The notes: generated by a model from the sequence alone, not told the origin. A DNA stretch of 64,000 nucleotides from Massilia arenae (GCF_008014745.1 NZ_VPFD01000004.1:1-64000), one strand, 5' to 3'. Positions 17,162 through 26,768 are shown, numbered from the stretch's first letter. Translations and numbers: made by a program.

Positions 17162-17527
17162 TTAGCTTGCCGCGGCGGGCGTGCGGTCGTATTGCACCAC
17201 ACCGCCCTCCGACAGCGTGAACACCAGGTCGCACTGCGCGAAGATGTCGGCGCTCACGCCATCGTGGACCGAGTCGTAGAGCCATGCGGCCATCGCGGCG
17301 TTCGTCGCCTGCATCTCGATTTCCTGGCCGGGTTTGCCGGCTTGCAGCGCATCGACCAGTTCCTGGACGAAGAAGGGAATGGCGCCCGCGGTCCATTCGG
17401 CGCCACGTTCGCGCGCCTCTGCTGCGCGCGGTTGTGCCATCGTCATCAGCGCGGTGGCGTCGACCTGCGTTTCCATGGCCAGGGTGGATTCGGATTGGTC
17501 ATCGGTCGTGAAGACACGTATCAGCAT
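17162..17527 (-). CDS. Conserved hypothetical small protein
   Basis: This 121-residue protein has no recognised domain. It begins MLIRVFTTDDQSES and has a helical central region (EWTAGAIPFFVQELVDALQA) and a final beta-like segment (CDLVFTLSEGGVVQYDRT). No signal peptide or membrane segment is visible. The gene starts 28 bases after the FAD oxidase stop on the same strand, so the two are probably one operon. It is convergent with the aminotransferase gene. Confidence 0.6.
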   Translation of the reverse strand: MLIRVFTTDDQSESTLAMETQVDATALMTMAQPRAAEARERGAEWTAGAIPFFVQELVDALQAGKPGQEIEMQATNAAMAAWLYDSVHDGVSADIFAQCDLVFTLSEGGVVQYDRTPAAAS

Positions 17528-17555
17528 GATGTTGGCTTTCGTTTCATTGGTTGGA

Positions 17556-18965
17556 TCAGCCGGTATGGTACGCGTCCCACAGCTTGTTGCGGAACCTGTA
17601 TGCCGGGTCGACCCTGCGCTTGAGCGCGAAGAAGCGTTCGGCATCCGGATAGGCGGCGTGGAATTGCGCCACGGTCGCGTGGATCTGGTAGGGCAGGTAG
17701 TAGGAGCCCCCTAGCGCCGTAGCGGCGTCGACCAGCGAGCGGGTCCAGGCGCGCACGGCGTCCCGGTCGCGCGGCGTGGTCTGCTGGCGGTAGTACAGCA
17801 CGAAGGCGAACACGTCGGTGCGGGCCCAGGCCAGCAGCGTGCCCGGGTCCTTGCGCGCATGGCGGATCGAGACGTTGATCACGTTCACATGGTGCTGACG
17901 CAGGATGGCGCGCAGCCGCCCGGCGAAGCGCTCCATCGCCGCGACCGGCACGAAATACTCTTGCAGCGCGTAGGCGGTCCCGGCGCCGGCCAGCGGCGCG
18001 AGCGAATGGATGTCAAGGCCGGCCTGGTGGTTGCGCCACTCGACCGCGTCGGTCGAATAGAGGAGCGGTTCGAGGATGCGGCGGCGCAGCTCCTTGCCCC
18101 AGTGCGAAGCCGAGATTACTTCCTGCAGCCGGCGTTCGATGCGGTAGTCGCCGCCCGTGGCGGTGAGGCGGTTAGGTAGCGTCACTGCGCGGCTGGTGCG
18201 CGAGAAGGTCACGGCGCGCACCAGCGTGTAATCGTCGGGATACAAGGTCGCGTTGTGCATCACGGCGTCCGGATCGGCGCCGATGCGCCCTTCGAAGAAG
18301 CGGCGGTAGCTGGACAGCGGCATCACCTGCGAGCGCCGCTCGAGCGGGCCGTTGTCGGCCAGGCGCAGGGTCGCTTCCACGATCACGCCGATGCCGCCAT
18401 AGCCGCCGATCGCGCCGTAGAAGAGTTCGCTGTTGCGGGTGGGGCTGGCGGCGAGCAGCGTGCCGTCGGCCAGCAACAGGCGGATCGCTTCCACGCTCGA
18501 CACCAGCGGGCCTTGCCCGACGTAGCGGCCATGGGCGTTGACGCCGAGCGAGCCGCCGACGGTGAAATCGGCATACGACTGCATCACTTGCAGCGCCAGG
18601 TCGTGCGGGTCGATGACGGCCTGGATGCGGCGCCAGGTGATGCCCGGCTGGACCGTGATGCTGCGCTCGGCGGGCACGAAGCGCACTACCTGGTCGAAGC
18701 CGCGCATGTCCAGATGCAGCGAACGGTCGGCGGCGATCTGGCCGCCCATGCTGTAGCGGGCGCCGCCGATCGAGACCGGGCCGGCGTGAGCGCGCAGCGC
18801 GGCCGCGATCTGGTCCACCGTGCGCGGAACCAGGATGCGCTCGACATTCACCGGGTTCAGCTGCGTGGCGTCGTTGACCACCGGCTGGCGGGCAAGGGCG
18901 GGCAGGCCGAGCGAGGCGAGGGCGAGCACCAGGCGGCGGCGAGTGGGCATCGGCGATCTGGGCAA
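17556..18965 (-). CDS. Exported FAD-linked oxidase (PCMH / aldonolactone-oxidase-like)
   Basis: This 469-residue flavoprotein belongs to the vanillyl-alcohol-oxidase superfamily. An Arg-rich, Tat-like signal (PTRRRLVLALASLGLPALA) is at the N-terminus. The FAD-binding PCMH domain shows PVSIGGARYSMGG, the PGITWRRIQ segment and VGGSLGVNAHGRYVGQGPLVS. The C-terminal half contains the aldonolactone-oxidase-like LPYQIHATVAQFHAAYPDAERFFALKRRVDP region. The substrate is unknown. The TTG at 18965 is preferred because GGAGAT lies five bases upstream; ATG at 18950 is the alternative. It is divergent from the SGNH hydrolase gene. Confidence 0.75.
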   Translation of the reverse strand: MPRSPMPTRRRLVLALASLGLPALARQPVVNDATQLNPVNVERILVPRTVDQIAAALRAHAGPVSIGGARYSMGGQIAADRSLHLDMRGFDQVVRFVPAERSITVQPGITWRRIQAVIDPHDLALQVMQSYADFTVGGSLGVNAHGRYVGQGPLVSSVEAIRLLLADGTLLAASPTRNSELFYGAIGGYGGIGVIVEATLRLADNGPLERRSQVMPLSSYRRFFEGRIGADPDAVMHNATLYPDDYTLVRAVTFSRTSRAVTLPNRLTATGGDYRIERRLQEVISASHWGKELRRRILEPLLYSTDAVEWRNHQAGLDIHSLAPLAGAGTAYALQEYFVPVAAMERFAGRLRAILRQHHVNVINVSIRHARKDPGTLLAWARTDVFAFVLYYRQQTTPRDRDAVRAWTRSLVDAATALGGSYYLPYQIHATVAQFHAAYPDAERFFALKRRVDPAYRFRNKLWDAYHTG

Positions 18966-19077
18966 GCGCGATCTCCAGGGCAGGGCAATGGATGAGCAAA
19001 CTACGCATCGACGCCGCCGGTGTCAACGCTGAGGTCCTTATAATGAGCGCTGCAAAAATTCTCCGAGGAATATCGTG

Positions 19078-20250
19078 ATGACGCTGTCCTTCCATTCACC
19101 GATCACGCCGGAACTGGTCCATGGCGCCGTCGAACTCGAGCGCACGGAAGCGGGCCTGCTGCCGCACCGCCTGCCGGCCTGGGCACGCGCCCAGTACCAG
19201 GATCCGCAACTGGCGATGGTGGAGGCGCAGCCTTCCGGCGTGCGCCTGGCGCTGCACACTGCGGCGACGGTCGTGGAACTGGTCGTCTTGCCGACCAAGC
19301 GCCGCTACGGCGCCATGGCGCCGCGCCCGGATGGCATCTATGACCTACTCGTCGACGGCCATCTGGCGCAGCAGGCCAGCGCGCCGGGCGGCAAGATCAT
19401 GGACATCGACATGCTGTCCGGCGCGGCGACGATGCGGCCGGGCGAACCGCAGCGGCTGCGCTTTGCCGGCCTGCCGCCGGGCGACAAGACCCTCGAGATC
19501 TGGCTGCCACATGACGAGACGACCGAGCTGGTGGCGTTGGATGCCGATGCGCCGGTGACCCCGCTTGCTGCATCGGGCAGGCGCCGCTGGCTGCACCATG
19601 GCAGCTCCATCAGCCAGGGCTCCAACGCGACCAACCCGACCGGCATCTGGCCGGCCGTGGCCGCGCAGTTGGCCGGCGTCGACGTGCTCAATCTGGGCCT
19701 GGGTGGCAGCGCATTGTTGGACCCGTTCACGGCGCGCACGATCCGCGACTTGCCGGCCGACGTGATCAGCCTCAAGCTCGGGATTAACCTCGTCAACACG
19801 GATGCGATGCGGCTGCGCGCCTTCGGACCGGCCGTGCACGGTTTTCTCGATACGATCAGGGAAGGGCATCCGACGACGCCTCTGCTGGTGATCTCGCCGA
19901 CCTGGTGTCCGATCCATGAAACGACGCCCGGCCCGACCATGTTCGATGGCAAGGCGCTGGAAAAGGGCAAGTTGCTGTTCCGGGCAATGGGCAATGATGC
20001 CGAGCGCCGGCAGGGCAAGCTGACCCTGGGCGTGATCCGCGAGCAGTTGCAGAAGATCGTCCAGCAGCGGGCGCCGGCCGATGCGAATATCCATTACCTC
20101 AACGGCAGTGCGCTTTACGGCCCGGAGGACAATGCGCGTTATCCGCTGCCCGACGAGCTGCATCCCGAGGCAGAGGCGCACCGCCTGATCGGCGAACGCT
20201 TTTGCGCGCTGGCGTTTCGTGCCGGTGCCTTTGGCGAAGGCGGGGCCTGA
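19078..20250 (+). CDS. SGNH/GDSL-type hydrolase with N-terminal beta-domain
   Basis: This 390-residue predicted esterase is without a signal peptide. An N-terminal beta-sandwich of about 175 residues precedes the SGNH domain. There the nucleophile block reads HHGSSISQGSNA, block III is LGIN (in LKLGINLVN) and the catalytic Asp/His are in DELHPEAEAH. This two-domain layout resembles carbohydrate-esterase-type SGNH proteins, but the substrate is unknown. GAGGAA lies seven bases before the ATG (a GTG three bases earlier is less well placed). A perfect -10, TATAAT, is at 19039-19044; no matching -35 was found. Confidence 0.78.
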   Translation: MTLSFHSPITPELVHGAVELERTEAGLLPHRLPAWARAQYQDPQLAMVEAQPSGVRLALHTAATVVELVVLPTKRRYGAMAPRPDGIYDLLVDGHLAQQASAPGGKIMDIDMLSGAATMRPGEPQRLRFAGLPPGDKTLEIWLPHDETTELVALDADAPVTPLAASGRRRWLHHGSSISQGSNATNPTGIWPAVAAQLAGVDVLNLGLGGSALLDPFTARTIRDLPADVISLKLGINLVNTDAMRLRAFGPAVHGFLDTIREGHPTTPLLVISPTWCPIHETTPGPTMFDGKALEKGKLLFRAMGNDAERRQGKLTLGVIREQLQKIVQQRAPADANIHYLNGSALYGPEDNARYPLPDELHPEAEAHRLIGERFCALAFRAGAFGEGGA

Positions 20251-20319
20251 ATTTGGGTTTATTCTTTGTTGGAATATACCCTTTCGAGAAACTGCTACCT
20301 CTTGACCTGCGAGCCTCCC

Positions 20320-20817
20320 ATGACGCTTGAAACCAGTTCTGACAATCTGATCTCCCTGCTGTCGCTGATGCCGCATCCGGAAGGAGGGCACTTCAGGGAG
20401 ACTTACCGCAGTCAACACCGTGTGAACAGGGAGGAGGACGCAGCAAGCCGTTCTGCCTCGACTGCAATTTATTACCTTCTTCGCGGAAGGGAGAGGTCGA
20501 CATGGCATCGGATTCGGTCGGACGAGATGTGGCATTTTTATGAAGGTGTGCCGATTCGAATCTACGTCCTGGAACCACATGGAGGACTCAGTGTTCTCAG
20601 GCTCGGTAATCCATTGCGGCACGAGGGCGCACAGTTCCAGGCGCTGGTCCCTGCCGGGCGCTGGTTCGCCGCGCAATGCGAGGAGCACGAGGGCTACAGC
20701 CTGGTGGGTTGTACAGTAGCCCCGGGCTTCGAGTTCGAAGAATTCGAGATCGGGGATGTGAGCGTCCTCAAGCGGGATTGGCCCGAGCATTCGGAGTCGA
20801 TCGCGCGCCTGGCGTAA
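20320..20817 (+). CDS. Cupin-fold protein of the DUF985 (Cupin_5) family
   Basis: This 165-residue beta-barrel protein has the family pattern: LMPHPEGGHFRETYRS near the N-terminus, STAIYYLLRGRERSTWHRIR with potential metal or ligand His, and DEMWHFYEGVPIRIYVL. PAGRWFAAQ and YSLVGCTVAPGFEFEEFEI follow. Members are of unknown enzymatic function. The ATG start lacks a good ribosome site. The RibD-like reductase gene begins 10 bases after the stop, so a two-gene operon is likely. Confidence 0.82.
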   Translation: MTLETSSDNLISLLSLMPHPEGGHFRETYRSQHRVNREEDAASRSASTAIYYLLRGRERSTWHRIRSDEMWHFYEGVPIRIYVLEPHGGLSVLRLGNPLRHEGAQFQALVPAGRWFAAQCEEHEGYSLVGCTVAPGFEFEEFEIGDVSVLKRDWPEHSESIARLA

Positions 20818-20827
20818 TGCGGAGGGT

Positions 20828-21388
20828 ATGGTGGGACTCTTAACCTTCAGTATCAATATCACCCTGGACGGCTGCGTCGACCACCAGGAAGGAATCGCCG
20901 ACGACGAGACACATGCGTTCTTCACCCGTCTCATGGACGAGAGTGGGGCGATGCTGTGGGGCCGCGTCACCTACGAGATGATGGAGGGCTACTGGCCAGC
21001 GGTCGCCACGGGCGCTATGGAAGCACCGCCAGCGATGCGCGAGTGGGCGCTCAAGCTGGAAGCCAAGCCGAAGTACGTGGTGTCCTCGACACGAAGCGAC
21101 TTCCCCTGGACCAACAGCCACCACATCGCCGGCAACCTGCGTGCGGGAATACAGCAGCTCAAGGACGCGACGCCAAACGGCGTGCTGCTCGGTAGCGGCA
21201 AGCTCGCGACTGAGCTGGACCGGCTGGACTTGATCGACGAGTACAAGCTACTCGTCCATCCCAGGATCGCCGGCCACGGCCCGACCCTGTATGAGAGCGG
21301 ACTAGGCAGGACGCGACGGCTTGAATTGATCTCGGCGAAACCACTACTTAACGGTGCGGTCGCCATGCACTACCGACGCGCGCGCTGA
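20828..21388 (+). CDS. Dihydrofolate-reductase-like (RibD C-terminal domain) protein
   Basis: This 186-residue protein is of the RibD_C/DHFR-like fold, predicted to bind NADPH. It begins LLTFSINITLDGCVD, with the Asp typical of the family. The LWGRVTYEMMEGYWP helix follows, then the nucleotide-binding GVLLGSGKLATELDRLDLIDEY segment. These stand-alone proteins are common and of unknown substrate; a role in riboflavin synthesis cannot be concluded. GGAGGG precedes the start, and the gene follows the cupin gene closely. Confidence 0.82.
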   Translation: MVGLLTFSINITLDGCVDHQEGIADDETHAFFTRLMDESGAMLWGRVTYEMMEGYWPAVATGAMEAPPAMREWALKLEAKPKYVVSSTRSDFPWTNSHHIAGNLRAGIQQLKDATPNGVLLGSGKLATELDRLDLIDEYKLLVHPRIAGHGPTLYESGLGRTRRLELISAKPLLNGAVAMHYRRAR

Positions 21389-21391
21389 CAT

Positions 21392-21862
21392 CTATGCCCC
21401 GCCCTGGTATCCGTTCTGCCGCCAGGCCTCGTACACCACGATCGCCACCGTGTTCGACAGGTTCAGGCTGCGGTTATCGGGCCGCATCGGCAGCCGGATG
21501 CGCTGTGCCGCGGGGAAGGTTTCACGAAACGCCGGCGCCAGGCCGCGCGACTCCGGTCCGAACACGAACACGTCTCCCGCCTGGAAGCTGGCTTCGGCGA
21601 ATGGCGACGAGCCATGCGTGGTCAACGCGAACATGCGCGACTGATCGGGCTTGACCGCCTCCAGGAAGGCATCCCAGTCCTTGTGCACCTTCATATTGGC
21701 GTACTCGTGGTAATCCAGTCCGGCGCGGCGCATCTTGGCGTCGTCCAGCGGGAAACCGAGCGGTTCGATCAGGTGCAGCTGGGCGCCGGCGTTGGCGCAC
21801 AGGCGGATCACATTGCCGGTATTCGGCGGGATTTCTGGTTCGACCAGGACGACGTGAAACAA
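21392..21862 (-). CDS. trmL: tRNA (cytidine(34)-2'-O)-methyltransferase
   Basis: This 156-residue SPOUT-fold methyltransferase modifies the wobble base of certain tRNA-Leu species using S-adenosylmethionine. It starts [20 protein letters not shown], the TrmL/YibK N-terminus. The knot motifs are VFGPESRGL and [20 protein letters not shown]. Length matches E. coli TrmL (157). It is convergent with the RibD-like gene (3-base gap) and lies downstream of comF on the same strand. Confidence 0.94.
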   Translation of the reverse strand: MFHVVLVEPEIPPNTGNVIRLCANAGAQLHLIEPLGFPLDDAKMRRAGLDYHEYANMKVHKDWDAFLEAVKPDQSRMFALTTHGSSPFAEASFQAGDVFVFGPESRGLAPAFRETFPAAQRIRLPMRPDNRSLNLSNTVAIVVYEAWRQNGYQGGA

Positions 21863-21894
21863 GGTACTTTCTCCTCAGTGATCTCAGTGGTAGT

Positions 21895-22614
21895 TCATGC
21901 ATGCGGCGGCGTGCGCGCAAACACGAAGTTCGTGACGCGCGCGGCGCCGGCCCGCTTCAGGACGGCGGCAACTTCGTCGAGCGTATGCCCACTCGACATG
22001 ACGTCGTCGACCACGCCCACATGGCGCCCGCGTACGTCGCACATGGCGTCCACCCCGAACGCCCCGCGCACATTCTTCTTGCGTTCTCCCGGCGCGGCAT
22101 TCGACTGCGCCTGTGTTTCCCGCACCCGCTGCAAGAGCCGCGGCGCTACGGCCACGCGCAAGGCGCGGGCCAGCGGCCGCGCCACCTCGAGCGCCTGGTT
22201 GTAGCCGCGCTCGACCAGGCGGGCGGAGCCCAGCGGCACCGGGCACAGCAGGTCGGGCAACCCTGGCGCTGCAAGTGCGACGGCATCCCGTAGCACGCGC
22301 GCCATCCACGGCGCCAGCGCCAGCTGGGCCCCGAATTTCAGCTGCAGCACCAGGCTGTCGAGCGGCGCCGCGTAATCGCAGGCGGCCACGGTGGCGTCGA
22401 AGGCGGGTTGCGCTGCCAGGCAGGCGCCGCAATGCCGGCCGAGATCGGGCGCGCCGACCGGATTGGCGCAGCACGGGCAGCGCGTCACGGGCAGGACGTA
22501 GGCCTGCTCGCAGGCCGCGCACACGGCTCGACCCGAATAGCCTCCGCACAAGGCGCAGGCGGACGGCAGCATGGCGCCCAGCAGGCGGCCGGGCAGTGCG
22601 CGAAGGTCCAGCAT
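21895..22614 (-). CDS. comF: ComF-family phosphoribosyltransferase-like protein
   Basis: This protein has about 239 residues. An N-terminal Cys-rich zinc site (CALCGGYSG, CAAC, CPCC, HCGAC at residues ~18-66) precedes a phosphoribosyltransferase fold. The PRPP loop is VGVVDDVMSSGHTLDE, and the upstream signature is LVERGYNQALEVARPLA. ComF is needed for DNA uptake in naturally competent bacteria, and its biochemical role is unclear. ATG at 22614 is used; a TTG at 22632 is an alternative. It is divergent from the bioC-like gene with only 60 bases between starts. Confidence 0.87.
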   Translation of the reverse strand: MLDLRALPGRLLGAMLPSACALCGGYSGRAVCAACEQAYVLPVTRCPCCANPVGAPDLGRHCGACLAAQPAFDATVAACDYAAPLDSLVLQLKFGAQLALAPWMARVLRDAVALAAPGLPDLLCPVPLGSARLVERGYNQALEVARPLARALRVAVAPRLLQRVRETQAQSNAAPGERKKNVRGAFGVDAMCDVRGRHVGVVDDVMSSGHTLDEVAAVLKRAGAARVTNFVFARTPPHA

Positions 22615-22674
22615 CGGCTTGACTTCCCACAACCGGTTAAACTGCCAACATTATCTCATCTCGACTTGCATCCC

Positions 22675-23592
22675 ATGGCTTCTCCTCAATCCTCGTCCAG
22701 GCTGAGCGCCCCGATCGACCTGTCCCGCGTGCGTGAGCTGTTTGCGCGTCCCGAACGCATCGCGCCATCGGATTTCCTGCGCCGCGAGATCGCCGCACGG
22801 ATGCATGAGCGCCTGAGTCTCGTCAAACTCGTTCCGAAGCAGGTGCTGGACGCCGGTTGCGGCGCCGGCGCCGACCTGGCCCTGTTGCAGAAGACCTATC
22901 CGGCTGCCCAGATCCTGGGCCTCGATGGGGCAGGGGCCATGGCGCGCGCGGCGAAAGGGCCGGTGGCGCAGGGCGGCGCGCTGAATCAGCTGCTGACGCG
23001 CCTGATGCCGGCCAAGGCCGGTGTCGACGTGCTGTGCGGCGACTATGGCAACCTGCCGTTCGGACCAAACTCGCTCGACCTGCTGTGGTCGAACCTGGCG
23101 CTGCACTGGCACCCGCTGCCCGACCGCGTGTTCGCCGAATGGCGCCGCGTGCTGCGGGTGGAGGGCCTGCTGATGTTTTCCTGCTTCGGCCCGGACACCT
23201 TCACCGAGGTGCGCAGCGCCTTCGCCGCGCTCGATGCCTACCCGCACACCTTGCCCTTCGTCGACATGCACGATTTCGGCGACCAGCTGGTCGCGGCCGG
23301 GTTCTCGACGCCCGTCATGGACATGGAGCGCATCACCGTCACCTACGACACACCGCAGGCGCTGCTGGCCGACGTGCGGGCACTGGGCGGCAATCCGCTG
23401 GAATCGCGCCGCCGCGGCCTGATCGGCCGCGCGGCCTGGCAGCGCATGCTCGACGCCCTCGAGGCGCAACGCCGCCCGGACGGCAAGCTCAGCCTGACGT
23501 TCGAAGTCATCTACGGGCACGCCTTCCGCCCGGCGCCGCGCACCACGGCAACCGGCGAATCGATCGTGCGCTTCCAGCCCCGCAAGCCCTGA
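22675..23592 (+). CDS. BioC-like SAM-dependent methyltransferase
   Basis: This 305-residue class I methyltransferase has the SAM-binding loop VLDAGCGAGADLALL, an acidic DVLCGDYGNLPF segment and the LLWSNLALHWHPLPDRVFAEWRR stretch. The last two are characteristic of BioC, which methylates malonyl-ACP to start pimelate/biotin synthesis. The FSCFGPDTFTEVR motif also fits. No bio genes are adjacent, so malonyl-ACP methyltransferase is the likely but unproven function. It is divergent from comF, an arrangement that does not itself indicate function. Confidence 0.72.
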   Translation: MASPQSSSRLSAPIDLSRVRELFARPERIAPSDFLRREIAARMHERLSLVKLVPKQVLDAGCGAGADLALLQKTYPAAQILGLDGAGAMARAAKGPVAQGGALNQLLTRLMPAKAGVDVLCGDYGNLPFGPNSLDLLWSNLALHWHPLPDRVFAEWRRVLRVEGLLMFSCFGPDTFTEVRSAFAALDAYPHTLPFVDMHDFGDQLVAAGFSTPVMDMERITVTYDTPQALLADVRALGGNPLESRRRGLIGRAAWQRMLDALEAQRRPDGKLSLTFEVIYGHAFRPAPRTTATGESIVRFQPRKP

Positions 23593-23635
23593 TATCCACC
23601 TTGCATGGCTTATATGGCAATAAGCCCGATTTTCC

Positions 23636-23665
23636 TTGAATAAAAATTAGTGCTTTAGATATAAT
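23636..23665 (+). promoter_or_regulatory. Sigma-70-type promoter of the cytochrome oxidase operon
   Basis: TTGAAT (23636-23641) and TATAAT (23660-23665) are separated by 18 bases in a distinctly AT-rich stretch after the bioC-like gene. No other comparable promoter is seen before coxB, whose start is 277 bases downstream of the -10. This gives a long untranslated leader. Confidence 0.65.
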
Positions 23666-23942
23666 CAATTGCTATTTTTTTCGTCCGGCCAATAGAATCG
23701 CTTAAAAAAGCGGCAGATTCAGACGAAAAGTAGAAAAAAGAATTGCAGCAGTCGTAGAGTCGTCCACCCTGGCAGCAACGTATTGCCAGGTGGGCGAGAT
23801 GGTTTCCCACCATTCCGCAGCGCAATTTCGCGGGACGACCCGGCAAGCCCTCTGCGATCAGTAGGAGCGGGCACGGTTCGTTCACGAAATTGCTGGGCCC
23901 GTTTAAAAATATTCTTATTTTTAGGGTGGTTGGGGACAATAC
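23666..23942 (+). promoter_or_regulatory. Long, structured 5' leader of the cox operon
   Basis: This is about 275 bases without a credible gene. It contains several stems: CCTGGCA with TGCCAGG around 23768-23790, and a perfect 9-base long-range pair, GCAATTTCG (23822-23830) with CGAAATTGC (23885-23893), enclosing a GC-rich segment. An AT-rich run follows, just before coxB. The length and pairing suggest a regulated leader; no known riboswitch class was recognised. Confidence 0.45.
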
Positions 23943-25139
23943 ATGACATATGCAACGCGACTTCAGGCCGTGCTGTACGGCCTTGCCGTACTCGCAGTAG
24001 CCGGCGCCACGCCAGCCCTGGCGCAGCAACAGCCGATCACAGGCCGGCCTCTCGAGCACCAGCTCAATATGCAGGCCCCCGTCACTGCCGTCGGCGCCGA
24101 CATCTATAGTTTGCACAACTGGATGATGATCGTCTGCCTGGTGATCTTCGTCGCTGTATTCGGCGTCATGTTCTATTCGGTGTTCAAGCACCGCAAATCG
24201 CTGGGCCACAAGCCCGCCACCTTCCACGAATCCACCGCCGTCGAGATCGCCTGGACCGTGGTGCCGTTCCTGATCGTCATCGGCATGGCGCTGCCCGCGA
24301 CCAAGACCGTGGTCGCCCTGAAGGACACCTCGAACGCCGATCTGACCATCAAGGCCACCGGCATGCAGTGGAAGTGGGGCTACGATTACCTGAAAGGCGA
24401 GGGCGAAGGCATCTCGTTCCTGTCGAACCTGTCAACCCCGCGCTCCCAGATCGGCGAGCCGGGCGTCAAGCCCACCGAGGCGCGCACCGAGAACTACCTG
24501 CTCGAAGTCGACAACGAGATGGTGGTCCCGGTGAACAAGAAAATCCGCATGGTGTTCACCGCCAACGACGTGATCCACGCCTGGACGGTTCCGGCGTTCG
24601 CGATCAAGCAGGACGCCATCCCCGGTTTCGTGCGTGACGGCTGGTTCCGCGCCGAGAAGACCGGCGTCTACCGCGGCAACTGCGTCGAGCTGTGCGGCAA
24701 GGACCACGCCTTCATGCCGATCGTGGTGCGCGTCGTGACCGACGCCGAGTACACCGCCTGGGTCGAAGGCAAGCAAAAGGAAATGGCGGCCCTGGCCGAC
24801 GATCCGACCAAGACCTGGACCATCGACGAACTCAAGGTCCGCGGCGAGCAGGTCTACGCCGCCAACTGCGTGGCCTGCCACCAGGCCAACGGCAAGGGCG
24901 TGCCGGCCGCGTTCGCGGCGCTGGACGGTTCGCCGAACGTGCTGGGCGAGAAGGCGCACCAGATCGACATCCTGCTCAACGGCCAGAAGTCCGGCAAGTT
25001 CCCGACCGAAATGCCGGCGTGGAAACAGTTGTCCGATACCGAGATCGCCGCCGTGATCACCTATACCCGCAATACCTGGTCGAACAAGGCTGCGGAAAAT
25101 ATCGTTCAACCGGCCGAAGTCCTGGCCGCACGCAAATAA
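23943..25139 (+). CDS. coxB: Cytochrome c oxidase subunit II with fused cytochrome c domain
   Basis: This 398-residue subunit II of the aa3/caa3-type oxidase receives electrons at the CuA centre on the periplasmic face. A signal peptide is followed by two transmembrane helices (about residues 55-80 and 100-120). The CuA ligands are in NCVELCGKDHAFM. A C-terminal class I cytochrome c domain (CVACHQANGKG; Met in FPTEMPAW) is fused after residue ~300, which makes this a caa3-like subunit. It is first in the cox operon; ctaD follows after 15 bases. Confidence 0.95.
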   Translation: MTYATRLQAVLYGLAVLAVAGATPALAQQQPITGRPLEHQLNMQAPVTAVGADIYSLHNWMMIVCLVIFVAVFGVMFYSVFKHRKSLGHKPATFHESTAVEIAWTVVPFLIVIGMALPATKTVVALKDTSNADLTIKATGMQWKWGYDYLKGEGEGISFLSNLSTPRSQIGEPGVKPTEARTENYLLEVDNEMVVPVNKKIRMVFTANDVIHAWTVPAFAIKQDAIPGFVRDGWFRAEKTGVYRGNCVELCGKDHAFMPIVVRVVTDAEYTAWVEGKQKEMAALADDPTKTWTIDELKVRGEQVYAANCVACHQANGKGVPAAFAALDGSPNVLGEKAHQIDILLNGQKSGKFPTEMPAWKQLSDTEIAAVITYTRNTWSNKAAENIVQPAEVLAARK

Positions 25140-25154
25140 TGCAGGGGTAACGAC

Positions 25155-26768
25155 ATGAGCACCACGACGATCGACCACGGCCACGATCACGAACACGGCC
25201 ACGACCACGCCCACGACGAGCACCACGACCATCCACACGGCTGGCGCCGCTGGCTGTTCGCCACCAACCACAAGGACATCGGCACGCTATACCTCTGGTT
25301 CTCGTTCATCATGCTGCTCTCGGGCGGCGTGCTGGCGCTGATGATCCGCGCCGAGCTGTTCCAGCCCGGCCTGCAATTCGTGCGTCCCGAATTCTTCAAC
25401 CAGCTCACCACCATGCACGGCCTGGTGATGGTGTTCGGAGCGATCATGCCGGCCTTTGTCGGCTTTGCCAACTGGATGCTGCCGCTGCAGGTGGGCGCCT
25501 CGGACATGGCGTTCGCGCGCATGAACAACTTCTCGTTCTGGCTGCTGCCGCCGGCCGCGCTGCTGCTGGCCGGTTCCTTCCTGGTGCCGGGCGGCGCCAC
25601 CGCGGCCGGCTGGACCCTGTATGCGCCGCTGTCGACCCAGATGGGCGTCGGCATGGACATGGCGATTTTTGCCATGCACATCATGGGCGCCTCGTCGATC
25701 ATGGGCTCGATTAACATCATCGTCACCATCCTGAACATGCGCGCGCCGGGCATGACCCTGATGAAGATGCCGATGTTCTGCTGGACCTGGCTGATCACCG
25801 CCTACCTGCTCATCGCCGTGATGCCGGTGCTGGCCGGGGCCATCACCATGACCCTGACAGACCGCCACTTCGGCACCTCGTTCTTCAACGCCGCCGGCGG
25901 CGGCGACCCTGTGATGTACCAGCACATCTTCTGGTTCTTCGGCCACCCCGAGGTCTACATCATGATCTTGCCGGCGTTCGGCATCGTCTCGCAGATCATC
26001 CCGGCCTTCGCAAGGAAGCCCTTGTTCGGCTACGCCTCGATGGTGTACGCCACCGCCTCGATCGCGATCCTGTCGTTCGTCGTCTGGGCCCACCACATGT
26101 TCACCACCGGCATGCCGGTGACCTCGCAGCTGTTCTTCATGTACGCCACCATGCTGATCTCGGTGCCGACCGGCGTGAAGGTGTTCAACTGGGTCGCCAC
26201 CATGTGGAAGGGCTCGATGACCTTCGAGACCCCGATGCTGTTCGCGGTCGGCTTCATCTTCGTGTTCACCATGGGCGGCTTCACCGGCCTGATCCTGGCC
26301 GTGACCCCGATCGACATCCAGGTCCACGACACCTATTACGTGGTGGCCCACTTCCACTACGTGCTGGTGGCCGGCTCGCTGTTCGCGCTGTTCGCCGGCT
26401 TCTATTACTGGGCGCCGAAATGGACCGGCCATATGTATCCTGAAGGCCGCGGCAAGATCCACTTCTGGCTGTCGCTCATCACCTTCAACATCACCTTCTT
26501 CCCGATGCACTTCCTGGGGCTGGCCGGCATGCCGCGCCGCTATGCCGACTACGCGGTACAGTTCACCGACTTCAATATGATCGTGTCGATCGGCGCCTTC
26601 GGCTTCGGTTTCAGCCAGGTGTACTTCCTGTTTGCGGTGGTGCTGCCGACCATCCGCGGCGGCGCCAAGGCCCCGGCCAAGCCGTGGGAAGGCGCGGAAG
26701 GCCTGGAGTGGACCGTGCCGAGCCCGGCGCCATTCCACACCTTCGAGCATCCACCGCTGGTGAAATGA
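25155..26768 (+). CDS. ctaD: Cytochrome c oxidase subunit I, with His-rich N-terminus
   Basis: This 537-residue catalytic subunit holds heme a and the heme a3-CuB centre and pumps protons. Family hallmarks include [31 protein letters not shown] (heme a His), [10 protein letters not shown] with the HPEVY cross-linked His-Tyr, WAHHMFTTG (CuB His pair) and [14 protein letters not shown] (heme His). Before the fold, residues 8-28 carry 11 histidines alternating with Asp, Gly and Glu, a likely metal-binding cytoplasmic tail. The next small gene overlaps its stop by four bases. Confidence 0.96.
   Translation: MSTTTIDHGHDHEHGHDHAHDEHHDHPHGWRRWLFATNHKDIGTLYLWFSFIMLLSGGVLALMIRAELFQPGLQFVRPEFFNQLTTMHGLVMVFGAIMPAFVGFANWMLPLQVGASDMAFARMNNFSFWLLPPAALLLAGSFLVPGGATAAGWTLYAPLSTQMGVGMDMAIFAMHIMGASSIMGSINIIVTILNMRAPGMTLMKMPMFCWTWLITAYLLIAVMPVLAGAITMTLTDRHFGTSFFNAAGGGDPVMYQHIFWFFGHPEVYIMILPAFGIVSQIIPAFARKPLFGYASMVYATASIAILSFVVWAHHMFTTGMPVTSQLFFMYATMLISVPTGVKVFNWVATMWKGSMTFETPMLFAVGFIFVFTMGGFTGLILAVTPIDIQVHDTYYVVAHFHYVLVAGSLFALFAGFYYWAPKWTGHMYPEGRGKIHFWLSLITFNITFFPMHFLGLAGMPRRYADYAVQFTDFNMIVSIGAFGFGFSQVYFLFAVVLPTIRGGAKAPAKPWEGAEGLEWTVPSPAPFHTFEHPPLVK

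Noticed and set aside
24432..25271. Long minus-strand open frame opposite coxB.
   Set aside because: It is an antisense shadow created by high GC; coxB is unmistakable and the antisense peptide has no family features.
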